From Actinoallomurus soli (GTDB lineage Bacteria; Actinomycetota; Actinomycetes; Streptosporangiales; Streptosporangiaceae), in assembly GCF_024055715.1 (NCBI RefSeq), contig NZ_JAMXMV010000001.1, forward strand, positions 558,001 through 622,000: DNA of 64,000 nucleotides. Direction: 5' to 3'. Both the position numbers and the translations under genes were made by a program. The notes under the pieces were generated by a model. The model saw only the letters and a program-made list of their open reading frames with translations. It was not told where the DNA came from and ran no database searches. Positions 25,042 to 32,543 of the stretch are shown here, piece by piece (the stretch's first letter is position 1; each line of letters opens with the position of its first letter).

Positions 25042-25890
25042 ATGAGTAAGGCCGCTCGACAGCGGTCGGCCCGCGAGCGGCTGGCAGAGGAGCGCAAGCG
25101 CCAAGCGCAGAAGCAGCAGCGGATGCGCGCCCTGACCATCGCCATCAGCGCCCTCGCCATCGTGGCGCTGGCCGTGATCCTCACCGTGTACCTGGTGAAC
25201 AGGAACAACAGGAACACCTACAGCGGTGCGATCGCGCCGGCGACCCGCCTGGCCGACGGCGGGATCCTGATGGGCAAGCCCGGCGTCAAGGCGCCCAAGC
25301 TGGAGATGTTCGAGGACTTCCAGTGCCCCATCTGCCACGAGATGGAGAGCACCAGCGGCAACACGGTCAAGAAGCTCGCGGCCGAGGGCAAGGTCAACGT
25401 CATCTACTACCCGTTCTGGCTGTTCAAGCAGCAGTCGGAGCCGATCCGCGGCAACTCCCAGCGGGCGGCCAACGCGGCGCTGTGCGCTCCGGCGGACAAG
25501 TGGGTCCAGTACCACGACATGATCTACAAGAACCAGCCGGCCGAGGGCTCGAACGGCTTCTCCAACAAGGACCTCATCGGCTGGGCCAACAAGCTGGGCT
25601 TCGACACGCCGGCCTTCGAGCAGTGCGTCAAGGGCCTGCAGAAGCAGAGCCAGGTCGACGCGATGACGACCTACGCCGAGCAGACCCGCCAGGTCAGCGG
25701 CACCCCGACGGTGTTCCTCGACGGTCAGTCGCTGGACCTGACCAACGTCCTGCTCAAGCCGTCCGCGCTGGAGAAGGCCGTCCTGGCCGCCAAGCCCGTC
25801 GACGCCACGCCGAGCCCGGCGGCGTCGGCCACGCCGAGCGGTTCGGTGAGCCCGTCGGCGTCGGCCACGCCGAGCAAGCCCGCCAAGTGA
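25042..25890 (+). CDS. Membrane-anchored DsbA-like thioredoxin-fold protein
   Basis: 282 aa. A very basic N-terminus (residues 1-30) is followed by one helix (about 31-53), then an extracellular thioredoxin-fold domain. The active site Cys95-Pro-Ile-Cys98 is in EDFQCPICHE and the cis-Pro loop is SGTPTVFLDG. The insertion between is all-helical, as in DsbA. The last 30 residues are Ala/Ser/Pro/Thr-rich with two repeats of ASATPSGSVSPSASATPS character. It likely forms disulfides in exported proteins, re-oxidised by the upstream MauE-like protein. ATG 25042 follows AGGAG. Confidence 0.92.
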   Translation: MSKAARQRSARERLAEERKRQAQKQQRMRALTIAISALAIVALAVILTVYLVNRNNRNTYSGAIAPATRLADGGILMGKPGVKAPKLEMFEDFQCPICHEMESTSGNTVKKLAAEGKVNVIYYPFWLFKQQSEPIRGNSQRAANAALCAPADKWVQYHDMIYKNQPAEGSNGFSNKDLIGWANKLGFDTPAFEQCVKGLQKQSQVDAMTTYAEQTRQVSGTPTVFLDGQSLDLTNVLLKPSALEKAVLAAKPVDATPSPAASATPSGSVSPSASATPSKPAK

Positions 25891-25895
25891 CGGTC

Positions 25896-25983
25896 GCGGG
25901 CGGCGCCCACCATCGCGCCGCCCGCCGACGGCCGTCGCGAACGGCCGGACGGACGAGGGGCCGCGACCACCGGTCGCGGCCCC
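25896..25983 (+). terminator. Two successive hairpins after the DsbA-like gene
   Basis: First: GCGGGCGGCGC (25896-25906) and GCGCCGCCCGC (25915-25925), 8-base loop. Second: GGGGCCGCGACC (25957-25968) and GGTCGCGGCCCC (25972-25983), 3-base loop, followed by CTTCTCGTGTTCC. Strong composite terminator of the redox pair. Confidence 0.85.
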
Positions 25984-26147
25984 CTTCTCGTGTTCCCGGC
26001 CACCGCCGGATCGTCCACCGTGTCCTCGGGGTCGCCGAGATGCGGACTCCGGCTCCATCGTGGCTCGCGGTCGCCGAGCATGCGGTACGCCGCGCATTCG
26101 ACGCCCGATCTTCACCGTCGCCGCGCCTCCGCGCGCCCGTCAGACGG

Positions 26148-26153
26148 TAATCT
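26148..26153 (+). promoter_or_regulatory. -10 element of lgt
   Basis: TAATCT lies 8 bases before the lgt ATG, and no ribosome site is present, so the transcript is probably leaderless or nearly so. Confidence 0.5.
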
Positions 26154-26161
26154 CACTTCCC

Positions 26162-27463
26162 ATGCAGCAGCCGCTCGCCTTCATCCCCAGCCCGTCGCAG
26201 GGGAGCATCCACCTGGGCCCTCTCCCCCTGCGCGGATACGCCCTGATGATCATCATCGGGGTGATCATCGCCGTCTGGCTCGGGGACCGGCGCTGGGCGG
26301 CGCGCGGCGGCACGGCGGGCACGGTCCTGGACATCGCCGTCTGGGCGGTGCCGTTCGGCCTGGTCGGCGGCCGTCTCTACCACGTGATCACCGATCACCA
26401 GCTGTACTTCGGGCACGGGCGTCATCCCGTCGATGCCCTCAAGGTCTGGAACGGCGGGCTGGGCATCTGGGGGGCCATCGCCCTGGGCGCCCTCGGCGCC
26501 TACCTCGGCTGCCGCCGCCGCGGCATCTCGCTGCGCGTGTTCGCCGACGCCGCCGCGCCGGGCATCGCCCTCGCCCAGGCGATGGGACGCTGGGGCAACT
26601 GGTTCAACCAGGAGCTGTACGGCCGTCCGAGCAAGCTCCCGTGGGCGGTGAAGATCGACCCCGCGCACCGCCCGCCGGACGCGAAGTACGCCGACATCGC
26701 CACCTACCAGCCGACCTTCCTCTACGAGTGCCTCTGGTGCATCGGGGTGGCCGTCCTGGTCATCTGGGCGGAGAAGCGGTTCCGGCTGGCGTACGGCCGC
26801 ACGTTCGCGCTGTACGTCGCCGCCTACACCGTCGGCCGTGCCTGGATCGAATGGCTGCGCATCGACGAGGCGCACCACATCCTGGGCCTGCGGCTCAACG
26901 ACTGGACCTGCCTGATCGTGTTCCTCGGCGCGGTGGGCTACATGTACCTCCAGCGGCACCGGACCGAGAACCCGCCGGGCGCCCTGGGCTCGGCGAACGA
27001 CGCCGGCGAAGCCGCCGCGGGCCCGGCCGAACCCGCCACCGTGGACGGCGACACGGCGACGGCCACCACGACCACCGCCATCGCGGACCCGGCGGACTCC
27101 GAGCCGGTCGTGGAGACGGGATCCGAGCCGGAGCCGGCGGCCGTCGCGCCCGCCGTGGCCGACGCGGAGGCCACCGATCCGGAGGACACGACGGCCGCCG
27201 AAGCCGGGGCGACGTCACCTGAGGCGAAGGACGCCGAGGCGGCAGACGCCCCCGAGGCCGAGGCCGAGGACGGTGAGCCCGCGGACGGCGACCGTACGGA
27301 GGCCGCGCCCGCCACCGCGACCGGCGAATCGGCCGCAGGGGACGAGGACGAGACGTCGGACGCCGGAGCGTCCGACGCCGCCGACGCCGAGGAGGTCTCT
27401 CAGGAGACCGCGGCCGCGCAGGCCGACACGGCCGGCCGGCCGTCGGCGGCCCGCCGGACCTGA
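26162..27463 (+). CDS. lgt: Prolipoprotein diacylglyceryl transferase with long acidic tail
   Basis: 433 aa. Residues 1-285 are a complete Lgt with about seven helices: FGLVGGRLYHVITD, WNGGLGIWG, the signature QAMGRWGNWFNQELYG with the Arg and Asn that bind phosphatidylglycerol, and YTVGRAWIEWLRID with the second essential Arg. It transfers diacylglycerol to the Cys of prolipoproteins in the cytoplasmic membrane. Residues about 286-433 are an Ala/Glu/Asp/Thr-rich disordered tail with no positive patches, found in various lengths in actinobacterial Lgt. ATG 26162 was chosen for the -10 element just upstream and the MQQPLAFIPSPS start; an upstream frame to 26060 has no support. Confidence 0.93.
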   Translation: MQQPLAFIPSPSQGSIHLGPLPLRGYALMIIIGVIIAVWLGDRRWAARGGTAGTVLDIAVWAVPFGLVGGRLYHVITDHQLYFGHGRHPVDALKVWNGGLGIWGAIALGALGAYLGCRRRGISLRVFADAAAPGIALAQAMGRWGNWFNQELYGRPSKLPWAVKIDPAHRPPDAKYADIATYQPTFLYECLWCIGVAVLVIWAEKRFRLAYGRTFALYVAAYTVGRAWIEWLRIDEAHHILGLRLNDWTCLIVFLGAVGYMYLQRHRTENPPGALGSANDAGEAAAGPAEPATVDGDTATATTTTAIADPADSEPVVETGSEPEPAAVAPAVADAEATDPEDTTAAEAGATSPEAKDAEAADAPEAEAEDGEPADGDRTEAAPATATGESAAGDEDETSDAGASDAADAEEVSQETAAAQADTAGRPSAARRT

Positions 27464-27599
27464 TCGACCGCTCCGCAGGGCCGGCGGACGCTCGTCGGCC
27501 CGTGGAGTGTGCTCCGGATCGGCCCGTGGGCTGCGCCACAAAAAGCGCCGCAAACTAGGGCAGAACGGCGATATGGACATCTCGGCGATGGAGGTTCGC

Positions 27600-27605
27600 T
27601 AAGCT
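27600..27605 (+). promoter_or_regulatory. -10 element upstream of envelope paralog 1
   Basis: TAAGCT is 8 bases before the GTG at 27614; no ribosome site is seen, consistent with a leaderless start. Confidence 0.45.
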
Positions 27606-27613
27606 CACGCCTC

Positions 27614-28399
27614 GTGAGCGAGATGGGTTACGAGGACCGCGAGCAAGGTCGGCCGTCCCGGGGACGCCGCGCCGCACAGACCCCCGAGGGGGGTTCAAAG
27701 CGGAACCTTCTGATCATCGGTGGCGCCGCGGTGGCCGTGCTCGTCATCGTCGCCGTCGTCGCGGTCGTGGCGATGGGCGGTGGCGGCGACAAGAAGCCGC
27801 AGGCCGCCGCCGCGGTGCGGGTGCTGCCCAAGGTGTACGTCAACACCCCGGCGAACCCGCAGGTGAAGAAGCTGGCCGACCGCACCAAGGACAAGCGCCC
27901 GCTGAACAAGAACGAGGTGTTCGGCGACGACGACAAGACGGTCACCCACGGCAAGTACACCTTCACGCTCGCCGGGTCGGATCTCGCCGGAGACTGCAAG
28001 ACCGGCACCTGGGGCCAGGAGTTCCAGGGCGACCTGGCGAAGTACGGCTGCACCCAGATCGCCCGCGGCGCGTACGTCAGCAACGACAAGCAGTACGTCG
28101 GCCAGTTCATCGCGATCAACCTCGCGAGCCTGCAGGGCGCCGAGCAGATCGTCCGCGACCTGGACCCCGACAGCGGCGCGGGCTTCGTCTCACCGTTCAC
28201 GGTGAAGGGATCGACGAACTTCACCGGCGGCTTCAGCGCCGCCTACAGCCAGGCGTACGGCCACTACGTGGTCATCAGCTGGGTGGAGAAGGCCGGCGGT
28301 GCCCAGCCGCAGACGATGAACGAACTCCTGGACGCCAGTATCGCCATCGAGCGGGCCGACGACTTCGTCTGGGAACGACTCGTCCTCGCCGGTGAATAG
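27614..28399 (+). CDS. Membrane-anchored protein, envelope paralog 1
   Basis: 261 aa. A basic cytoplasmic start (residues 1-30) is followed by one helix (IIGGAAVAVLVIVAVVAVVAM in part, residues about 33-53) and an extracellular domain. That domain contains PLNKNEVFGDDD, DCKTGTWGQEF, YGCTQIARGAYVS, VGQFIAINL, LDPDSGAGF and YGHYVVISW. The same skeleton recurs in the next gene and in the one at 31211: P-(L/M)-T/N-x-(N/D)-E-V-F, one Cys before WG, GCTQ-x-x-R-(G/A)-AY, a NL strand, DP-x-x-G, and GH-x-V-I-x-W. The two Cys could form a disulfide. No known family comes to mind. The GTG start fits the TAAGCT -10. It overlaps paralog 2 by 8 bases. Confidence 0.85.
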   Translation: MSEMGYEDREQGRPSRGRRAAQTPEGGSKRNLLIIGGAAVAVLVIVAVVAVVAMGGGGDKKPQAAAAVRVLPKVYVNTPANPQVKKLADRTKDKRPLNKNEVFGDDDKTVTHGKYTFTLAGSDLAGDCKTGTWGQEFQGDLAKYGCTQIARGAYVSNDKQYVGQFIAINLASLQGAEQIVRDLDPDSGAGFVSPFTVKGSTNFTGGFSAAYSQAYGHYVVISWVEKAGGAQPQTMNELLDASIAIERADDFVWERLVLAGE

Positions 28400-29531
28400 G
28401 CGGCCGCGCCGCCGGTCGGCGTCGCCCGCCGGCCCCGCGGACCAGGACCCCCCGCCGCTCCCCGAGGGAGAGGCCTCGCAGCCCCCCGCGGGGTACGGCG
28501 CGCCGCCCGGGCCGTGGGGCGCGGGGTCGCCTCCGGCCTGGAACGGCGGGCACGCTCCGCCGCCGGAGGCGCAGCAGCCGCCCGCGTGGGGCCACGGACG
28601 GCCCCCGGCCGGGGAGGGGCAGCAGCCGGCCTGGAACGGCGGGCAGCCCCCCACCTGGGAGGGGCAGGAGCCTGCCGCGTGGAACGGCGGGCGGCCGCCC
28701 GGCCGCGAGGGGGAGCGCGATCCGGAGGAGGAGACGCCGCGACCGTCACGCCGGTCGCTCCGGCTCCCCGCGATCAAGCTGCCGGCCCGGCCCGCCCGTG
28801 GTGAGAAGGGCCCCGGCGCGCTGCCGCCGGTCGCGTACTTCGCCGCGGCCGGGGTCGTCCTCGTCGTCGCGCTCATCGCCGTCGCGGGCCTGGTGGTGCT
28901 GACCCACGGCGATCGGAAGCCGTCCGAGCAGCAGCCGGCCGCGGCGCCCGCCGGCGGCACGCTGCCCTCGACCTACTCCGCGGCCTCCACGACCTCGGTG
29001 TTCGCGCCGATCGCCAAGCGCACCGCCGACCCCCGCCCCCTGACCGCGAACGAGGTCTTCGACGAGAAGACGATCTCGGACCGGGATGCGAAGGCGTCCT
29101 TGAAGCTGACGGCGTCCAAGCTGGACGCCCGGTGCGCCGACGCCGTGTGGGGTCGGCCGCTCGCCCAGCTCCTGCAGCAGTCGGGCTGCACGCAGGTGAC
29201 GCGCGGCGCGTACGAGGACAAGGGCTTCTCGGCTCTGGTCGCGATCTTCAACCTGGCGGACTCGACGGCCGCCGACAAGCTCGTCGCGGCGGCCGACCCG
29301 CGGTCCGGCGACGGGTTCGTGCGCCCACTGGGCGACGGCGACGCGGCGTACGGTCAGGGCTTCAGCACGGCGCGCGGGGTGGCGATGGGCCACTACGCGG
29401 TGATCACCTGGGTCCGGCGCGCGGACGGTTCGGGCGGCGAGACCGACCCGAAGCTGGTGTCGCTGCTGGTCACGATCGGCCCTCCGCCCGCCATCGTCCA
29501 GCGTGTCGCCGACAAGGGCGGACAGGGCTGA
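28392..29531 (+). CDS. Membrane-anchored protein, envelope paralog 2
   Basis: 379 aa. A long Pro/Gly/Glu-rich cytoplasmic stretch (residues 1-120) contains repeats of AWNGG and PPxxEGQ character. One helix follows (about 145-168), then an ectodomain with the shared skeleton: PLTANEVFDEKT, RCADAVWGRPL, SGCTQVTRGAYED, VAIFNLADS, DPRSGDGF and MGHYAVITW. Starting GTG 28392 overlaps the end of paralog 1, so they are translated from one mRNA. A hairpin terminator follows at 29540. Function unknown. Confidence 0.85.
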   Translation: MNRRPRRRSASPAGPADQDPPPLPEGEASQPPAGYGAPPGPWGAGSPPAWNGGHAPPPEAQQPPAWGHGRPPAGEGQQPAWNGGQPPTWEGQEPAAWNGGRPPGREGERDPEEETPRPSRRSLRLPAIKLPARPARGEKGPGALPPVAYFAAAGVVLVVALIAVAGLVVLTHGDRKPSEQQPAAAPAGGTLPSTYSAASTTSVFAPIAKRTADPRPLTANEVFDEKTISDRDAKASLKLTASKLDARCADAVWGRPLAQLLQQSGCTQVTRGAYEDKGFSALVAIFNLADSTAADKLVAAADPRSGDGFVRPLGDGDAAYGQGFSTARGVAMGHYAVITWVRRADGSGGETDPKLVSLLVTIGPPPAIVQRVADKGGQG

Positions 29532-29539
29532 CAAGGGCC

Positions 29540-29561
29540 CGGGGCCTGGTCGCCGGCCCCG
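29540..29561. terminator. Hairpin between convergent genes
   Basis: CGGGGCC (29540-29546) and GGCCCCG (29555-29561) with an 8-base loop, between the ends of envelope paralog 2 and the polyamine-synthase-like gene; usable in both directions. Confidence 0.65.
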
Positions 29562-29586
29562 CTCGCTTGCGGCCGTGCGGGCCGGG

Positions 29587-31110
29587 TCAGGCGTCGAGTG
29601 CCTGCCGTACGGCGTCGGGAAGACCGGCGAGCCGGTGGGCGGGCAGGTCGAGGACGGTCGCGTCGCCGAGCCAGGGGGCGGCCTCCTGGATGCGGGCGCG
29701 CGCCTGGTTCTTGGTCAGGTCGCCGGAGGCGTGCCGGATGAGACCCTCGCGCCAGGAGCCCGCGATCCGGTTGTGCGGCCGGTCCAGGATGTGGCGGAGG
29801 ACGGCTCCGGTGCCGCCGGGCGCCTCGATCCGGGAGGCGACGATCTCGCCGGGCGCCGTCTTCAGGTGGTACACGGCCGAGAGCACGCCCTTGAGGGAGC
29901 GGGGGAGCACCGCGGGGGTGAGCACGCGCACCCGCTCGGCGCGCGAGGCGAGCAGCACCCGCGGCAGCAGCGCGTCGTACCCGGCCGGGAGCGCGATGAC
30001 GACGTCCCCGGTGCGGCCGGCGTACGGCTTGGCGAGCCAGGTCGCCAGGTGCACGCGCGGCGTTCCGGGCGCGAATCCCTTCGGCCAGTCGCCGACCAGC
30101 AGGTCGGCGGGCTCGGTGACGGCGGCCTCCAGGGGCCGCTCCGGGGCCTCCACCGCCTGCGGGCCCTGCGTGTAGATCCGGGTGCCCGCGGCGGCGGGTC
30201 CCAGCGCCTTCCAGGTGCGGCTCGTGGGGCGCAGGACGTACAGGTCACTGGCGGAGCCGATCGCCGGTGCTCCGTCATAGCGGTTGAAGTCCGGCCAGAT
30301 CGCCTCGTACGCCAGGTGCAGCGGCCCGAGGGCCTCCTGGACCTTCAGTGCCAGCGCCGGGGTCCCCTCGCTGGCCCCGTACGCGACCAGTACCCGTCCG
30401 GAGTCGCGGTCGCGCAGTCCCTCCAGGCCGCGCCGGGTGAACAGCGCGACGCCGTCGGGGGTGTACGGCGGATCGGTGAAGACCAGGTCGGCCCACTCCC
30501 GCGCGCCGGGCGGCAGGCCCAGCCGCAGGTCGGCGAACCGGCAGCGGATCGGCAGGCCGCGCCGGGCGGCCTCCTCGCCGATGAACTCCAGGATGCGGTC
30601 GTCGATGTCCACCACGGTGATCTCGACCCCGGGGTGCGTCAGCGCGACCGCGAGGGACGTGAGGTCGTGGTCGCCGACGCACAGCAGCCGCGCGGAACCG
30701 AGCCAGAACCGGGCGCCGAGCAGCAGCGCCCGCCGTACGGCCGTGTCGGCGGTCGCCGCGACGTGGTCGAGCGCGGTACGGGCGCGGGGCGCGGCCGCGA
30801 TCAGCGCCGCCATCTCGGCGACGATCTCGGCGTGGTCGGGGAGGAGGTGGGCGACGGGGTCGGCGATGACCGCCGGGGCGGCCAGCGGTCGGTAGGCGTC
30901 CGCCCGGTCGCGGCGGATCCGCCCGTCCTCCAGGTCGTCTCCGAGCGCGGTCAGCAGCGCGTCGATCGCCCGGCGGGGCGCGGCGGTCGCCCGGACGAGC
31001 GCGTCGGCGTCCCATGAACGATCACCGGTCAGCAGAGCGAGGGCATGGCGCAGGCGGCGGGCACCGACGCCCTCGACGATCCGCGCGGCCTCCTCGGGCA
31101 CCTCAGACAT
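29587..31110 (-). CDS. Bis-aminopropyl spermidine synthase (BpsA/DUF43)-like protein
   Basis: 507 aa. Residues about 20-95 are a helical, winged-helix-like start. Residues 100-300 form a Rossmann methyltransferase-like domain: LLCVGDHDLTSLAVAL, ITVVDIDDRILEFIGEEA and the key VFTDPPYTPDG. GDHDLTS and DPPYT are the marks of the BpsA family, which makes branched polyamines by adding aminopropyl groups from decarboxylated SAM. The C-terminal 200 residues are an extra region not found in thermophile BpsA, but usual in my memory for actinobacterial homologs. No SAM decarboxylase or spermidine synthase gene is nearby, so the donor and product are unclear. ATG 31110 begins MSEVPEEAARIV. Confidence 0.8.
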   Translation of the reverse strand: MSEVPEEAARIVEGVGARRLRHALALLTGDRSWDADALVRATAAPRRAIDALLTALGDDLEDGRIRRDRADAYRPLAAPAVIADPVAHLLPDHAEIVAEMAALIAAAPRARTALDHVAATADTAVRRALLLGARFWLGSARLLCVGDHDLTSLAVALTHPGVEITVVDIDDRILEFIGEEAARRGLPIRCRFADLRLGLPPGAREWADLVFTDPPYTPDGVALFTRRGLEGLRDRDSGRVLVAYGASEGTPALALKVQEALGPLHLAYEAIWPDFNRYDGAPAIGSASDLYVLRPTSRTWKALGPAAAGTRIYTQGPQAVEAPERPLEAAVTEPADLLVGDWPKGFAPGTPRVHLATWLAKPYAGRTGDVVIALPAGYDALLPRVLLASRAERVRVLTPAVLPRSLKGVLSAVYHLKTAPGEIVASRIEAPGGTGAVLRHILDRPHNRIAGSWREGLIRHASGDLTKNQARARIQEAAPWLGDATVLDLPAHRLAGLPDAVRQALDA

Positions 31111-31210
31111 GCCGCCAAGCCTAGAGGTGTCGCGATTCGCCCAAACTGCAGGGAACCAGACCTTAGGCTTCTCCCATCGAAGAGGCGATGTCGTCAGAGG
31201 AGATCGCGAT

Positions 31211-32296
31211 ATGAGTTACCCGTACCCGCCCAACGGCCCCGGCGAGCAGCCCCCTGGCGGCCAGCCCGGCGGGTGGGGCGAGCAGCCTCCTGGCGGGCAG
31301 TCCGGCGGGTGGGGCGCGCCGCCTCCGCAGGGCGGATACGGCCCGTCCGGGGCCGGCTGGCAGCACCAGGAGACGATGGCGGCCGGGATGCCGATGGGGC
31401 AGCCGCAGATGCTGCCGCCGCAGGCGCAGCCTCCGATGGGCCCGATGGGGCAGCCGCCCATGGGCCCGATGGGTCCGATGGGGCAGCCTCCGATGGGACC
31501 GCCGCCGAAGAAGGGCAACGGCGGCATGGTCTTCGGGGTGATCGCGGCGGCGGTCGTCGTGGTCGGCGGCGTGCTCGGCGGCGTCTACTACGCGGCCTCC
31601 AGCGGCGGGAACGACGACAATAAGTCGGGGACGACGCCGGCCGCGGTGGCGACGCCGGGAGCCGGCGGGCCGGCGGCCGGGCAGCCGGGCTCGGCGGGCG
31701 GCCAGTCCAAGCCGTCGTACTACAACGCCACCAAGTCCTGGTCGCTGTGGAACAACCTGAACACCGCGTCCCAGGATTCCAAGCCGATGACCACGGACGA
31801 GGTGTTCGGCGACGCCGAGGCCAAGGCCCAGACCAACAACATCGAGCACATCACGATGCAGTTGCAGGGCAACGGGCGGCTGGACGCGGACTGCGCGAGC
31901 ACGGTGTGGGGCCCGGCGCTGAAGGCGGCACTGCAGGGCGACGGCTGCACCCAGGCGATCCGCGCCGCGTACGTCTCGTCGGACCAGAAGTGGGTCGGTC
32001 AGCTGGTGATCTTCAACCTGCGAGACGTCAACGCCGCGAACACGCTGATCCAGGACCTGGACCCGCAGGCGGGGAACAAGGGCTTCTTCCTGCCCGTGTC
32101 GGGCGCCTCGCCGGTGGACCGGTTCGGCAAGGGGGCCACGGGCGCGTCCGGCGGCGCGTACGGCCACTTCGTCGTGATCGGCTGGGCGGGCGCCGCGGAC
32201 GGCAACGCGTCCGAGCCCGACACCATCGCCCCGGCGTCGCTCACCGAGCGGGCGGGCAAGACGTTCCTGTTCAGCCGGAACGTCGGCTCCAACTGA
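31211..32296 (+). CDS. Membrane-anchored protein, envelope paralog 3
   Basis: 361 aa. The first 100 residues are Pro/Gly/Gln/Met-rich with repeated QPPGGQ and QPPMGPMG units. One helix follows (MVFGVIAAAVVVVGGVLGGV in part, about residues 106-128) and then the ectodomain. The shared skeleton is visible as PMTTDEVFGDAE, DCASTVWGPAL, DGCTQAIRAAYVS, VGQLVIFNL, LDPQAGNKGF and YGHFVVIGW. Compared with paralog 1 the ectodomain is nearly colinear. It is separated from the other two only by the convergent polyamine-synthase-like gene. ATG 31211 follows GAGGAGA at short distance. Confidence 0.87.
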   Translation: MSYPYPPNGPGEQPPGGQPGGWGEQPPGGQSGGWGAPPPQGGYGPSGAGWQHQETMAAGMPMGQPQMLPPQAQPPMGPMGQPPMGPMGPMGQPPMGPPPKKGNGGMVFGVIAAAVVVVGGVLGGVYYAASSGGNDDNKSGTTPAAVATPGAGGPAAGQPGSAGGQSKPSYYNATKSWSLWNNLNTASQDSKPMTTDEVFGDAEAKAQTNNIEHITMQLQGNGRLDADCASTVWGPALKAALQGDGCTQAIRAAYVSSDQKWVGQLVIFNLRDVNAANTLIQDLDPQAGNKGFFLPVSGASPVDRFGKGATGASGGAYGHFVVIGWAGAADGNASEPDTIAPASLTERAGKTFLFSRNVGSN

Positions 32297-32303
32297 TCGA
32301 GCC

Positions 32304-32329
32304 TGCCGGCGGCGCTGCCGCCGCCGGCA
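32304..32329 (+). terminator. Hairpin after envelope paralog 3
   Basis: Perfect 10-bp arms TGCCGGCGGC (32304-32313) and GCCGCCGGCA (32320-32329), 6-base loop, 7 bases after the stop codon. Confidence 0.8.
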
Positions 32330-32467
32330 TCACGGCAGCTCAACCCACGTTTCGCACGGTCGACCGCCGACCGGAACAACCGGGCGAAGTGCTCGGTTGA
32401 ACCAAGATGCGGGAGATTGTGCAAGTTTCGCGATCATGCCGCGTCGGGGATGAATCAGGCAGTGTTG

Positions 32468-32473
32468 TAATCT
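32468..32473 (+). promoter_or_regulatory. -10 element upstream of gltB
   Basis: TAATCT within TTGTAATCTCTAG, about 70 bases before the gltB start. No consensus -35 is seen at the expected distance, which suggests activator dependence; a clear GlnR box was not found. Confidence 0.4.
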
Positions 32474-32543
32474 CTAGTCACCGCAGTGGGCCAACGTCGT
32501 CCCGGACTGCACTGATGAGGAGCGTAACGAGACGACGGGAGGG

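Noticed and set aside
26060-26161. Longer Lgt N-terminus
   Set aside because: Arg/Pro-rich, no RBS, and the -10 element lies inside it; Lgt starts at 26162.
27509-27613. Longer N-terminus of envelope paralog 1
   Set aside because: No RBS and the TAAGCT -10 lies just before GTG 27614.
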